A DNA stretch of 38,450 nt from Clostridia bacterium (lineage in GTDB: Bacteria > Bacillota > Sulfobacillia > SLMV01). Below the pieces are notes generated by a model. That model saw only the letters and a program-made list of their open reading frames with translations. It had not been told where the DNA came from and made no database searches. The DNA lies in NCBI GenBank assembly GCA_003566675.1, contig PXCI01000214.1, positions 1 through 38,450 on the forward strand. Direction: 5' to 3'. Of this stretch, positions 19,998 to 29,056 are shown piece after piece (the stretch's first letter is position 1; each line of letters begins with the position of its first letter). A program made the position numbers and the translations under genes.

Positions 19998-20076
19998 CTA
20001 TGCCACCCCAAATCAACCTGACAAGCCTTCACCTGTACACATCATATCAAAAGTATCTACCAGCAGTCCCCGCATC

Positions 20077-20985
20077 CTAGGCCTTGAGCCTGGGATCCAA
20101 AATATCACGTAGGGCATCACCAAGCACGTTTATGGATAGCACGGTGAAAAATATCGCCATTCCCGGGAAGATGATGAGGTGGGGCGCATCGCGAACGTGA
20201 TGTCTTGCCGTACTGGCCATGGCTCCCCATTCCGGTGTGGGCGGCTGAACACCCAGGCCCAGAAAACCCATCCCGGCCGCAGTCAGGATGGCTGTGGCCA
20301 CTGACAATGTGGTCAGAACAATGATGGGTGATAGAGAGTTGATCACCAGGTGACGGATAATGATCCTCCAACCCGAAGCACCAAGGGAGCGAGCTGCCTC
20401 TACGTAATCCATCTCCTTCACCGACAGGACACTTCCGCGACTGATCCGTGCAAAACTCGGTATGCCCCAGATTGTGAGGGCCACAATGAGGTTGAAAAGG
20501 TTCGGACCGAGAATGCTCACGATTAAAATGGCGAGCAAGATGCCCGGGAAAGCCATCATGACATCCACAACCCGCATGACAAGGTTGTCAAACCTGCCCC
20601 CGTAGTAGCCGGCAAGAACCCCAAGGGTCACCCCAAGTACCATGCCGCCGAAGGCACCGAGCAACCCGATCATCAAGGACACGCGCGTACCGTAGGCAAT
20701 TCTGGTCAGGACATCACGACCGATCTCATCAGTACCCAGCCAGTGATCGCTGGTAGGTGACTGCAACCGCCGCAGAAGGTTCTGGTGCTGAGGCTCATAG
20801 GGAGTCAGGTAAGGCGCCCCTAGTCCCATCATCACCACCAGCAGCAAAAAGACAAGCGCAGCCGCGACGAGGCGATTCTTCTTGAGGCGGATCTTGAACC
20901 GCTGGCCAAAAGTCAGGCCCTGAGGATCCTCAGCAGAGGTTCCTGCGGACAATCCGTCACTCGTAGATTCCATCTGCCTTGACAC
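20077..20985 (-). CDS. Peptide/opine-type ABC transporter permease (DppC-like)
   Basis: HWLGTDEIGRDVLTRIAYGTRVSL; EAARSLGASGWRIIIRHLVINSLSPIIV; C-terminal DALRDILDPRLK. Confidence 0.95.
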   Translation of the reverse strand: MSRQMESTSDGLSAGTSAEDPQGLTFGQRFKIRLKKNRLVAAALVFLLLVVMMGLGAPYLTPYEPQHQNLLRRLQSPTSDHWLGTDEIGRDVLTRIAYGTRVSLMIGLLGAFGGMVLGVTLGVLAGYYGGRFDNLVMRVVDVMMAFPGILLAILIVSILGPNLFNLIVALTIWGIPSFARISRGSVLSVKEMDYVEAARSLGASGWRIIIRHLVINSLSPIIVLTTLSVATAILTAAGMGFLGLGVQPPTPEWGAMASTARHHVRDAPHLIIFPGMAIFFTVLSINVLGDALRDILDPRLKA

Positions 20986-21007
20986 ACATTCTCACCCTCT
21001 CAGCCGA

Positions 21008-21967
21008 TCAGTCGTAACGAATGCGGGGATCAATGATTGCATAGGTCAAATCGGTAGCAAAATTCGCCGACACGAAGGCAACCGCCACCAGGAGCACCGT
21101 CGCCTGCACCACGGGGAAGTCGCGGCTGTTGATCGCACCGATCATGTAGCGGCCCACTCCAGGCCAGGCAAACACGGACTCCGTAATGACCGATCCACTA
21201 AGCATGGCGCCAACCGACATCCCCAGCAGCGTCACTACGGGAATCAGGGCATTTCTCAGGGCATGGCGAAAAATGACGATCCGTTGTGAGAGTCCCTTAG
21301 CCCGGGCAGTGCGTACATAGTCCTGGTTGATCACATCCAGCATGCTCGAACGTGTGAACCGGGCGAGAACGGCTGCTGAACTGGTGCCCAGGGTCACCGC
21401 CGGCATGATCGCATAGCGCAGACCCTCCCAGCTGAAGATCGACCCTCCGAACCCTGAAGGCGGAAGCACTCTCCAGTACAACCCGAAAAGGAGCATGAGG
21501 ACGTAACCAAAAAAGAAGTTCGGGATTGAAACACCGAATAAGGCCCCCACCATGGTGGCATTGTCCACAATGGTATCTCGCCTGACAGCAGAGACAATAC
21601 CAAAACCAACACCCAACACCACAGATATAATCATGGCGAACAAACCTAGCTGCAAGGTGGCAGGAATCCGGCCAGCCAGGTCTTCCGAAATGGGCGTCCT
21701 GTGCCGGATCGACCGGCCGAGATCACCCCGCAAAGTCCTGGAGAGATAGGCCAGGTACTGAATGTGGAGAGGGCGATCAAAGCCCATCTGGGCCCTGAGT
21801 CGTTCCACCATCTCTTCCCGGGCTTCACCCTCAAGGTCAGGAGGAATCATCATTGTGACAGGATCTCCTGGAGCAAAATAGAGGGAGAAAAACACCACGG
21901 TCATCACGGCGAGAACCGTGGGCACTGCCAACATGAGCCGTTTGGCGATGAATGTCTGCACAATCAA
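21008..21967 (-). CDS. Peptide/opine-type ABC transporter permease (DppB-like)
   Basis: FFSLYFAPGDP; DYVRTARAKGLSQRIVIFRHALRNALIPVVTLLGM; VFAWPGVGRYMIGAINSRDFPVVQ. Confidence 0.95.
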   Translation of the reverse strand: MIVQTFIAKRLMLAVPTVLAVMTVVFFSLYFAPGDPVTMMIPPDLEGEAREEMVERLRAQMGFDRPLHIQYLAYLSRTLRGDLGRSIRHRTPISEDLAGRIPATLQLGLFAMIISVVLGVGFGIVSAVRRDTIVDNATMVGALFGVSIPNFFFGYVLMLLFGLYWRVLPPSGFGGSIFSWEGLRYAIMPAVTLGTSSAAVLARFTRSSMLDVINQDYVRTARAKGLSQRIVIFRHALRNALIPVVTLLGMSVGAMLSGSVITESVFAWPGVGRYMIGAINSRDFPVVQATVLLVAVAFVSANFATDLTYAIIDPRIRYD

Positions 21968-21994
21968 ACCTCCTCACACAAAACTCATCGAGGA

Positions 21995-22023
21995 GGGGAA
22001 GGGGTATGACCTACCCCTTCCCC
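21995..22023 (-). terminator. Intercistronic attenuator-like hairpin
   Basis: GGGGAAGGGGTA-TGACC-TACCCCTTCCCC, 12 bp perfect stem between the substrate-binding protein gene and the permeases. Confidence 0.55.
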
Positions 22024-22037
22024 GAATCGCGAGAGAC

Positions 22038-23687
22038 CTACTTATCCAGCCAGGCGTCTTCCAGCCAGAAGATGTTGTAGTTGTACAGGTGGTACCCCTG
22101 CACCCACGGCTGAACGGGATTGTGACTGATTCCGTGCCACAGCCAGAACTTGAGCTGATGATCGTAGGCGATCTGCTGGAACTCGCCAATCAACTCGACT
22201 CGCTTGCTGTAGTCAACGGTCTCGAGGACGGTGTCGATGATGTCATCCACCTGCTGGGAGACCTCGGCCAGAGCAGGCTGCCGGGCGATCTGGGAGACAT
22301 TCCAGTAGGTGTCCGAGTGCAGGTTGCCGGTACCGGTTCCGATTCTGTGGGCAAACCCACCCAGGCTCCACCACGAAACATGGTACTCGCCTGCCCGGAT
22401 TGCATCCAGGTACGTACCCCATTCCAGGGACACGATCTCGGCGTCAAAGCCAATGCGGTTCAGCTGCTCCTGTATAATCTGGCTGTACAGGACCCGGAGC
22501 TCTGAGTCGGAGGTCAGGATGATGATCTCCAGGGGCTCGCCATCCTTGTGACGGATCCCATCATCGCCCATGACCCAGCCGGCCCCGTCCAAAATCTGTT
22601 CGGCCTCGGCGACATCGAACTCGGGCATGGGGACGTCAGCATGGTAAAAGGGCGATGCGCTGGGTACGCCCGCCCGGCTCACTTCAGCCGCACCGAGGAG
22701 AACCTCGTCGATGATCAGCTGCACGTCGATGGCCCGGGCGATGGCCCTGCGCACCTCGAGCTCTGCCGTGGGACCGTCGGCCAGGTTCAATGCCACCATC
22801 TGGTAACTGGGGGTGACTCGGTCCTCGATCAGCACGCCGGCATCTTCGAGACGTGGGATATCCTTGGGCTCGACACCATACACCATGTCCAAATTGCCTG
22901 CCTCGGTCTCAATGACCCGAGTACTGGCCTCGGGGATGATCCTGACCTTGAGGCCATCCAGGTAAGGAGTCCCACCCCAGTAATCATCGAATCGGACGTA
23001 GTCAATGTGACTCCCCGGCACATACTCCTTGAACATGAAGGGCCCCGCTCCAACCGGATTGCGGGCAAAATCCTCGCCGGCAGCCTCCACGGCCGTCGGG
23101 CTCAGGATTCCACTGCTCCAGGTCATCTGCTCGAGGAAATCGACGTAGATGTCAAAGAGGTTGAACTTCACCGTGAAGTCATCGAGTACCTCTATGCTCT
23201 CGATGTGCTCGTCCCAACGAGACAGGTGAAGGGAACCCACTTCCGGATCCAAAATGCGCTCGAAGTTGAACTTGACGGCCTCGGCATCAAACCGGGTGCC
23301 GTCGTGGAAGGTTACGTCATCACGAAGGTGAAAGACGTAGGCGAGACCGTCATCGACGGCCTCCCATGATGTCGCCAGGATCGGTTGCAGCTCCTCGTCC
23401 TGATCGAGCCGCAACAGTGGATCGTACATGTACTGGATTGCCTGACGGCTTGGCCAACAACTCATCAGATGGTAGTCCATCGATACCGTATCGGCTCCTA
23501 GGCCAATGACGAGAACGCCGCCCTCCTTGGGGCCCTCATCCTCCTCGGCCTCGTCGACGGGATCAGCAGGCGTCTCGGGCTCGTCCGGGTCCTCGACTTC
23601 AGCCTCCTGCCCGCAGGCAGCTAAGAAAACCATCGCGGCGAGCATCATCACAACAAGTAAGCTCAACCATACAGACTTAAGACGCAA
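22038..23687 (-). CDS. ABC transporter substrate-binding protein, family 5 (peptide-type) lipoprotein
   Basis: Lipobox LAACGQ; SBP_bac_5 signature (DGTRFDAEAVKFNFERI...). TTG start with GGAGGGGG SD; the listed ORF start lies upstream of that SD. Confidence 0.93.
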   Translation of the reverse strand: MRLKSVWLSLLVVMMLAAMVFLAACGQEAEVEDPDEPETPADPVDEAEEDEGPKEGGVLVIGLGADTVSMDYHLMSCWPSRQAIQYMYDPLLRLDQDEELQPILATSWEAVDDGLAYVFHLRDDVTFHDGTRFDAEAVKFNFERILDPEVGSLHLSRWDEHIESIEVLDDFTVKFNLFDIYVDFLEQMTWSSGILSPTAVEAAGEDFARNPVGAGPFMFKEYVPGSHIDYVRFDDYWGGTPYLDGLKVRIIPEASTRVIETEAGNLDMVYGVEPKDIPRLEDAGVLIEDRVTPSYQMVALNLADGPTAELEVRRAIARAIDVQLIIDEVLLGAAEVSRAGVPSASPFYHADVPMPEFDVAEAEQILDGAGWVMGDDGIRHKDGEPLEIIILTSDSELRVLYSQIIQEQLNRIGFDAEIVSLEWGTYLDAIRAGEYHVSWWSLGGFAHRIGTGTGNLHSDTYWNVSQIARQPALAEVSQQVDDIIDTVLETVDYSKRVELIGEFQQIAYDHQLKFWLWHGISHNPVQPWVQGYHLYNYNIFWLEDAWLDK

Positions 23688-23781
23688 AGCACATACCCCC
23701 TCCAAAAACATTGTGTTCTGCAAACTCATTAACCTGACGTCTTGGATGCCTCCTCACAGGCTAACGGTCTTCACACTGCAA

Positions 23782-23860
23782 CCCGAGGCACGAAGCCGGG
23801 GACAGATTGGATATGGATCATCAACCCTTCCACACCTGTTCGCTCGGTTCGTGCCTCGGG
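23782..23860 (-). promoter_or_regulatory. Structured 5' leader element of the ABC transporter operon
   Basis: CCCGAGGCACGAA (23782-23794) and TTCGTGCCTCGGG (23848-23860): 13 bp perfect inverted repeat with a 53-nt intervening region. Confidence 0.4.
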
Positions 23861-23904
23861 ACGCAGTGTCGATGTCGATCGCCTGGTCAAAAACAGTGCG
23901 ACCG

Positions 23905-23934
23905 ATTGTACTCTGTCGCTGTATGTTTCTACAA
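23905..23934 (-). promoter_or_regulatory. Possible promoter of the ABC transporter operon
   Basis: Minus strand TTGTAG-N18-TACAAT upstream of the structured leader. Confidence 0.3.
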
Positions 23935-24208
23935 TCACAAGCAATATTCCTGCCAGTCTACTTCTTGCGCAATAGCGACCTGATGGATCGGAAAGGGTAT
24001 CCTGGAAACCATGGCTACGGGGGCAGGCGGGGCCAAACCCCCCTGCCGTAACCGTGTCTCTCCTGGCAATTCACCTTTACGCCCAAAAAGCCAGTGGCTC
24101 CCGGCGTATGCAGAATGGCGCTCGATAGGGAACGATCGATGCATTCCTCACGACACCCAAGGAGAGAGTACAGATGTAGGGCCAAACTCTGTACGGAGGT
24201 GACTCGCC

Positions 24209-24418
24209 GTGAGCCAGAATGATCTTACCCGGCGCGAGCTGCTTGAACTCCAGGACGCTTTGCAAAGAGAGATACTCGAGATCGAAACCTACGGAAATTA
24301 CATCGGCCAGACCGAGGATCCAAAGCTGAAGCAGGTCCTGGAGAGCATCCAGAAGACCCATCAAAACCACTATGATCAGCTCGTTAACCAGATCAATCCA
24401 GGGAATAGGGGGGGCTAA
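24209..24418 (+). CDS. Small helical spore-coat/ferritin-like protein
   Basis: GTG start after GGAGGTGA; helical MSQNDLTRRELLELQDALQREILEIETYGNYIGQTEDPKLKQVLESIQKTHQNHYDQLVNQI; directly precedes a CotF-like gene. Confidence 0.6.
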   Translation: MSQNDLTRRELLELQDALQREILEIETYGNYIGQTEDPKLKQVLESIQKTHQNHYDQLVNQINPGNRGG

Positions 24419-24419
24419 G

Positions 24420-24689
24420 GTGCCCGACAAGCTCGCCACAGATCAGATCATCGTCACCGACTGTCTGAATCGGCAGAAGTTCCTCAGCGACAGTTACAAT
24501 AGGGCGACCCTTGAAAGCTCAAGCTCCGGGCTCAGAAATGCCTTTAGCAAGATTCATCGGGAGGAGGTCGAGGCAGCAGAAACACTTTACCGAGAGATGA
24601 GCCGTCGCGGATGGTATAAGCCGGAGATGGCAACGCCCGAGGAAATAAGCAAGGCACAACAGGCCCTTCGTGTCCGGAAAACCCACTGA
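24420..24689 (+). CDS. CotF-like spore coat protein
   Basis: GTG start (VPDKLATDQIIVTDCLNRQKFLSDSYNRATLESSSSGLRNAFSKIHREEVEAAETLYREMSRRGWYKPEMA); resembles the Coat_F family. Confidence 0.65.
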   Translation: MPDKLATDQIIVTDCLNRQKFLSDSYNRATLESSSSGLRNAFSKIHREEVEAAETLYREMSRRGWYKPEMATPEEISKAQQALRVRKTH

Positions 24690-24696
24690 AACAGAC

Positions 24697-24716
24697 GCCC
24701 GGCCTCCCGGCCGGGC
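24697..24716. terminator. Terminator-like hairpin
   Basis: GCCCGGCC-TCCC-GGCCGGGC followed by TCATTT, between convergent genes. Confidence 0.6.
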
Positions 24717-24727
24717 TCATTTCCGTC

Positions 24728-25399
24728 TCATCCTCCCAGGGTAACGTCCTGATCCTGGTACCACGTCAGAGCCTCCCACAGATGCTGTGGCTCGAAATCA
24801 GGCCACATCGCTTCGTGCACGTATATGTCAGCATAAACGCTCTGAACCGGAAGGAAACCGCTCAGCCTCCTTCTACCTCCCCAACGAATGATCAAATCCA
24901 TCCGGGAAATGTCGGCAGAGGCGATCTCCTGGGGGATCTCACGTCTGACCGATGAAAACCCATCTCCGCTTTGGTATGCATGACCAAGATCCCAGGCCCA
25001 ATCGTAATTGACCAGGAAGTTGACCCTTATGTCCGCTTTGCCGAATTCCTTGCGCTCGGTAAATGCGCGCAGATCCTCGGGAAACATCGGCGAGCGATGA
25101 TCGCCAATCACCTGGAGGGCGGCATCCTCCCCAGCCAGGCGCATGACCGCTTCCACGCATGCGCGGCGAAACTCCTCGCGCTGGCCAACCGGTCGCTTGG
25201 TATTGTCCCGGGTGAACCCATACAGGGTCAGCTCGTCGACTCCAAGATCACGGCACAGCCGATACATCTGGAATCCGGCATCCACCCCAAAGCGATATCC
25301 CTCTTTCTTCGACATGCCCCGGTCTACTGCCCACCGCCGATTTCCGTCCGGGATCACCCCTATATGTCTGGGAAGCCGTCTGAAGCTGTTGGCGTTCAT
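24728..25399 (-). CDS. Isoprenyl transferase (cis-prenyltransferase, undecaprenyl-PP synthase family)
   Basis: RHIGVIPDGNRRWA, LTLYGFTRDNTKRP, DLIIRWGGRRRLSGFLPVQSVYADIYVHEAMWPDF motifs. Confidence 0.88.
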   Translation of the reverse strand: MNANSFRRLPRHIGVIPDGNRRWAVDRGMSKKEGYRFGVDAGFQMYRLCRDLGVDELTLYGFTRDNTKRPVGQREEFRRACVEAVMRLAGEDAALQVIGDHRSPMFPEDLRAFTERKEFGKADIRVNFLVNYDWAWDLGHAYQSGDGFSSVRREIPQEIASADISRMDLIIRWGGRRRLSGFLPVQSVYADIYVHEAMWPDFEPQHLWEALTWYQDQDVTLGG

Positions 25400-25545
25400 C
25401 CATGCATCCCTCCCCCTTCAGAAGTCTTACATGTTACATCTAGTATGGCAATGGCCCCCGGGTAAAATTCCCACCAATACGTCTTGCCGTTGCGTAGGCA
25501 CGCCACGCACACCCAATCAGGCACAGGAGGACCCCATGGATCCAT
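25396..25545 (-). CDS. Small ORF overlapping (ATGA) the cis-prenyltransferase start
   Basis: MDPWGPPVPDWVCVACLRNGKTYWWEFYPGAIAILDVTCKTSEGGGMHG*; its TGA overlaps the ATG of the next gene. Start uncertain (ORF extends to 25665). Confidence 0.35.
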   Translation of the reverse strand: MDPWGPPVPDWVCVACLRNGKTYWWEFYPGAIAILDVTCKTSEGGGMHG

Positions 25546-25792
25546 TTCCAGTCTCTCTTGGACAAGACTGTGCACCCTGACCTGTGTGTATGGATAATCA
25601 CAGTGAATCAACCTGGGGGGGTTTGTGTCACCGGCTCTTCCTATGGGCAGGGGCAGATCACCCACTCACTGATACCACACGGCTGCACTTGTAGGGGAAA
25701 ACTCCCCAGGGAAGGGTTCTGAGACTGCTCTGCGGGAAGGAAACAGGACAGGTTGACGGACGACCTTCGTTCCACGTGGTAGCCCGTTGTGA

Positions 25793-26788
25793 CTACAGAG
25801 CAAGGTCTCCGAGAAATTCAACCGTGTGCTGGGCTCTCTGAAGCGTCTCCAGTCTCATCTCAGGGCTCTCTGCCAGGATAAAGCCCGGATAAAACACCAG
25901 GCTGATCACCTTCAGCTCCAGCATCGATCCCAGCAGCGGCCTCGAAGCGACCAGGCCTGATTCATCTTCATAAATCCGAAGAAACGCTCTCCCCGCCCTC
26001 CAGTCAATTCCGCTCCCTGGGTCCAGGCCCCAGAACTCATCCGCCGATGAACGATAGATCATCGACGCGTAAAGACCTTCGGCCAGGTCGATGAGGTATG
26101 AGCCGGTCAGGCAAAAATCGAAGTCAATTACCCCCACGAGTTCAGAGCCCGTAGTCAGAAGATTGTCTCCGTAGAAATCATTGTGGTTGACAACCTGCCG
26201 TGAAAGATCCAGAGCCGGCAACAGCGAGTGCAGGTTGCTGAGCCTGGCCTTTAGACGCTCCACAGATGCCCGAAGCTCTCTGCCGGCTCCCCGCTCGTAA
26301 CGAGGCGCTCCCCGGTCCAGGGGGCCGCGGAAATACTTGCTTTCGGGAGTAATGGGGATGCGTCCAACGTAGTCCGGTTTTCCAATCACGTGGGGATACC
26401 GTCGGGTCAAACGGTGAAACCGCCCAAGAAGAGAAGCCACCTGATCCAGCACGGGGAAGCCGTCGCTCAGCGTGCCATCATGGGGGATGTACTCCAGCAT
26501 CTCGCAGAGGCGACCATCGGGGGCCACCACATGCCGATCACCACCCGGGGTGGATACCACGGATGGTGAGGGGAAACCTTGACTCGAAAGGTACTCCAGA
26601 AGCGCGTGGTCTGCCTGAAGATGCTCCCTGCAGAACACCTCCGGCCTCACCCGCAGGATGAGATGCCCGTCGGACAGATCCACCCGGTACACCTCGGACA
26701 AGTGCCCACCGGACAGGGGATGTATCGTGCAGGTACGACCGGGTACGTATTGACTGACAATCGCATTCACATCTGGTAATTCTTCCAC
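25793..26788 (-). CDS. Aminoglycoside phosphotransferase/CotS-like kinase-fold protein
   Basis: VVNHNDFYGDNLLTTGSELVGVIDFDFCLTGSYLIDLAEGLY (HxDxxxxN...IDFD). Confidence 0.8.
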   Translation of the reverse strand: MEELPDVNAIVSQYVPGRTCTIHPLSGGHLSEVYRVDLSDGHLILRVRPEVFCREHLQADHALLEYLSSQGFPSPSVVSTPGGDRHVVAPDGRLCEMLEYIPHDGTLSDGFPVLDQVASLLGRFHRLTRRYPHVIGKPDYVGRIPITPESKYFRGPLDRGAPRYERGAGRELRASVERLKARLSNLHSLLPALDLSRQVVNHNDFYGDNLLTTGSELVGVIDFDFCLTGSYLIDLAEGLYASMIYRSSADEFWGLDPGSGIDWRAGRAFLRIYEDESGLVASRPLLGSMLELKVISLVFYPGFILAESPEMRLETLQRAQHTVEFLGDLAL

Positions 26789-26806
26789 GGCTCTGAGAAC
26801 GCCACC

Positions 26807-28933
26807 CTACGGTCCCTCAACCTCAATATGAGCCACATCGCCCGCATCATCCCTGTAGATCCACACCTTCTGCCCGATCTTCAACGACTCCACTCCGACG
26901 TATTTTCCATCGGAAGTATACACGGCCGCATCCACCGCCACCAGGACATCCTCACCCGAGTCTGGTTGATCCGAAGAGGAGTGCAGGACAGAGGCAGAGG
27001 TACGACGGACCATCACAAAACTCTCGGCCGCGTCCACAAAGACCACCACAAAGGTGCCCGAAAGGGGCTCCTCTTCCACCCAGGAAAGTACATCCTCGCA
27101 CCTGCCCGCATCATTCACCTCGATCTGCACCAGTCGATCCCGCCTGAGCTCCAGCGAATCATCCACAAACAGTGCCCACAGGGCAGGAAAAGCCAGTTGA
27201 TAGGCTACTGCCTCGCCCGCCTCGTCCACAACGAGGAGCGATTCGCGGATGTAACCGTCCTCGGTCACATGCTCAACCGTCAGGAGCTTCACATACTTGG
27301 ACTTCGTGCCCTCTACTCTCGCCTCGAGGGCTCTTCGAGCATATCCGTCAAAGCCCAGGGCAAAGGTGACCCAGCTGGCGTGGTAAAGGTCATTGAGGCT
27401 CATGTCGAACTCGGCGCCGAGGAACCCGCCGCGCCTTAGCCTCACCTCGGTCCCATCTTCGAGCTCAAATATGAAAAGGAGATCACCCTCCTCGTGGAGA
27501 ACACTCACCTGCTCGACGGTGCCAGACACGACATTGCGACGGGCCTGGATCCGGTACAGCCTGCTGGCGGAGACCGGATCATCAGAAGCCATCCCAAAGG
27601 CCCCGCCCGTGGCCGCTCGTATGACGTCGCCCTTCTGCAAGTCATCAACCCGCGCAATCTCCCCGTCCCCGTCCAGCGCGACGGGCAGCACCTGAAAACC
27701 GAACAAGATCTCTCGCCGGATCACCTCGCGGCGGGGCGACATGTACTCAATCGGAAGGAGCCATCCTCCGGGCGTCTCCTCCGCTTCACCTGCAACCGTC
27801 ACCTCGGGAACATCCCACACGAGGGCCTCGATCTCCTCTGCCCATTCTTCCCTGGCGGAAACCCTGACCTCGACCGCATCGGCAGCTGCCGAGAGCTTGC
27901 GCAGCGCATCGGCCTGGGACAACATCCTTCCGTTGATCACCCACCGGGTCTGTTCCAGGTCAGCATCCTCGGGGATCCATTTCATCCAACGCCCCTCAAC
28001 CAGAAGGCGCATGTTCACGGCGTCAATGTCGCCCAGCACCCCGCTGAACTCGGTCGGTGCCGCCGCCGTTTCAATGTAGCCGACTTCGCCGGTCGGTCTT
28101 TTGTAGGCTGAGACCCACTGCCCCGGAAGAGCTTGCAGCTGATCCACATCGAAAAGGTAGATTGAAGGACCAAGGGGGTAGATCTTGCCGTCTATCTTCA
28201 ACCCATCCTCGCTCACAGCTGAAACAAGTCCCGCGATCCGCTCATCCCTACGATCCAGCAAACTGGGGCGGTAACCGGACAGCCGATCATCAGCCGGGGA
28301 ACCCGTTGAGTCGGGCGGGTTCAACTCCAAGGCATTGACAGCCATGGCCGCCATTTCCGCCCGGGTCACAGGCAGATAGGGCGCCAGGTCCACTCCACGG
28401 GTAAGGCCAAGCCGCTCTGCCATGGCAACGTATCCGTGGGGATAACTCAGATCATCCAGGAAATCCTCGTATCCGGTGGCCCGAAGGAGCACCGTGGTCA
28501 CCTCGGCGAGGGTAATATTGGCTCGAGGACGAAAGGTGTTGTCCTCATAGCCCCTGAGAAGTCCCAGGGAATGGGCCACGTTGATCCACCCCCACCACTC
28601 TGGCGCAATCTGATCCCCATCCCTGAAGTCAGGGTGGTCCCGTGCATTGACGGCCTCAACCTGGTCCTGCTTGTTGAGGAGGGTCACTGCCACCTTGGCA
28701 AACTCCGAACGCCACAGGGGACGGTCCGGGCGAACCGTGCCGTCACCGTACCCTTCGAAAATGCCCAGGATCTGCAACAGGGCAAAGTCGCGGGCATTTG
28801 GATGATCCCCTGGAACATCGCTGAAAGATGAGGTGGCAATACCAGGGAGCCCTTCAGCCCACGAAGTGCCACTGGCAAATACGACAATGAGCATGACTGC
28901 TGTTAACGATACTGCGATGACGTGGCGACTCAC
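26807..28933 (-). CDS. S-layer homology (SLH) domain protein
   Basis: Signal peptide and N-terminal SLH repeats (FSDVPGDHPNARDFALLQILGIFEGYGDGTVRPDRPLWRSEFAKV; NTFRPRANITLAEVTTVLLRA). GTG start after GGGGGG. Confidence 0.88.
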   Translation of the reverse strand: MSRHVIAVSLTAVMLIVVFASGTSWAEGLPGIATSSFSDVPGDHPNARDFALLQILGIFEGYGDGTVRPDRPLWRSEFAKVAVTLLNKQDQVEAVNARDHPDFRDGDQIAPEWWGWINVAHSLGLLRGYEDNTFRPRANITLAEVTTVLLRATGYEDFLDDLSYPHGYVAMAERLGLTRGVDLAPYLPVTRAEMAAMAVNALELNPPDSTGSPADDRLSGYRPSLLDRRDERIAGLVSAVSEDGLKIDGKIYPLGPSIYLFDVDQLQALPGQWVSAYKRPTGEVGYIETAAAPTEFSGVLGDIDAVNMRLLVEGRWMKWIPEDADLEQTRWVINGRMLSQADALRKLSAAADAVEVRVSAREEWAEEIEALVWDVPEVTVAGEAEETPGGWLLPIEYMSPRREVIRREILFGFQVLPVALDGDGEIARVDDLQKGDVIRAATGGAFGMASDDPVSASRLYRIQARRNVVSGTVEQVSVLHEEGDLLFIFELEDGTEVRLRRGGFLGAEFDMSLNDLYHASWVTFALGFDGYARRALEARVEGTKSKYVKLLTVEHVTEDGYIRESLLVVDEAGEAVAYQLAFPALWALFVDDSLELRRDRLVQIEVNDAGRCEDVLSWVEEEPLSGTFVVVFVDAAESFVMVRRTSASVLHSSSDQPDSGEDVLVAVDAAVYTSDGKYVGVESLKIGQKVWIYRDDAGDVAHIEVEGP

Positions 28934-28981
28934 GGCATGTCCCCCCACTCCATGTCAGATAGTCTTTCTGTTTGCACCTTG

Positions 28982-29010
28982 ATTATAGCTGCAAACTGTG
29001 CAACCCACAA
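28982..29010 (-). promoter_or_regulatory. Putative sigma-A promoter of the SLH-protein gene
   Basis: Minus strand TTGTGG-N17-TATAAT about 50 nt upstream of the start. Confidence 0.6.
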
Positions 29011-29056
29011 CGCCCAGGGGGGACTGTCAAGGGAATTTAATGAGAGTGTTGGCAAA

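Noticed and set aside
22548-23369. Long plus-strand ORF (273 aa) opposite the substrate-binding protein gene
   Set aside because: Antisense to a clear SBP_bac_5 gene; composition and lack of motifs indicate a spurious ORF.
26828-28111. Large plus-strand ORFs opposite the SLH gene (26828-27439, 27494-28111)
   Set aside because: Spurious antisense frames in G/C-rich coding sequence.
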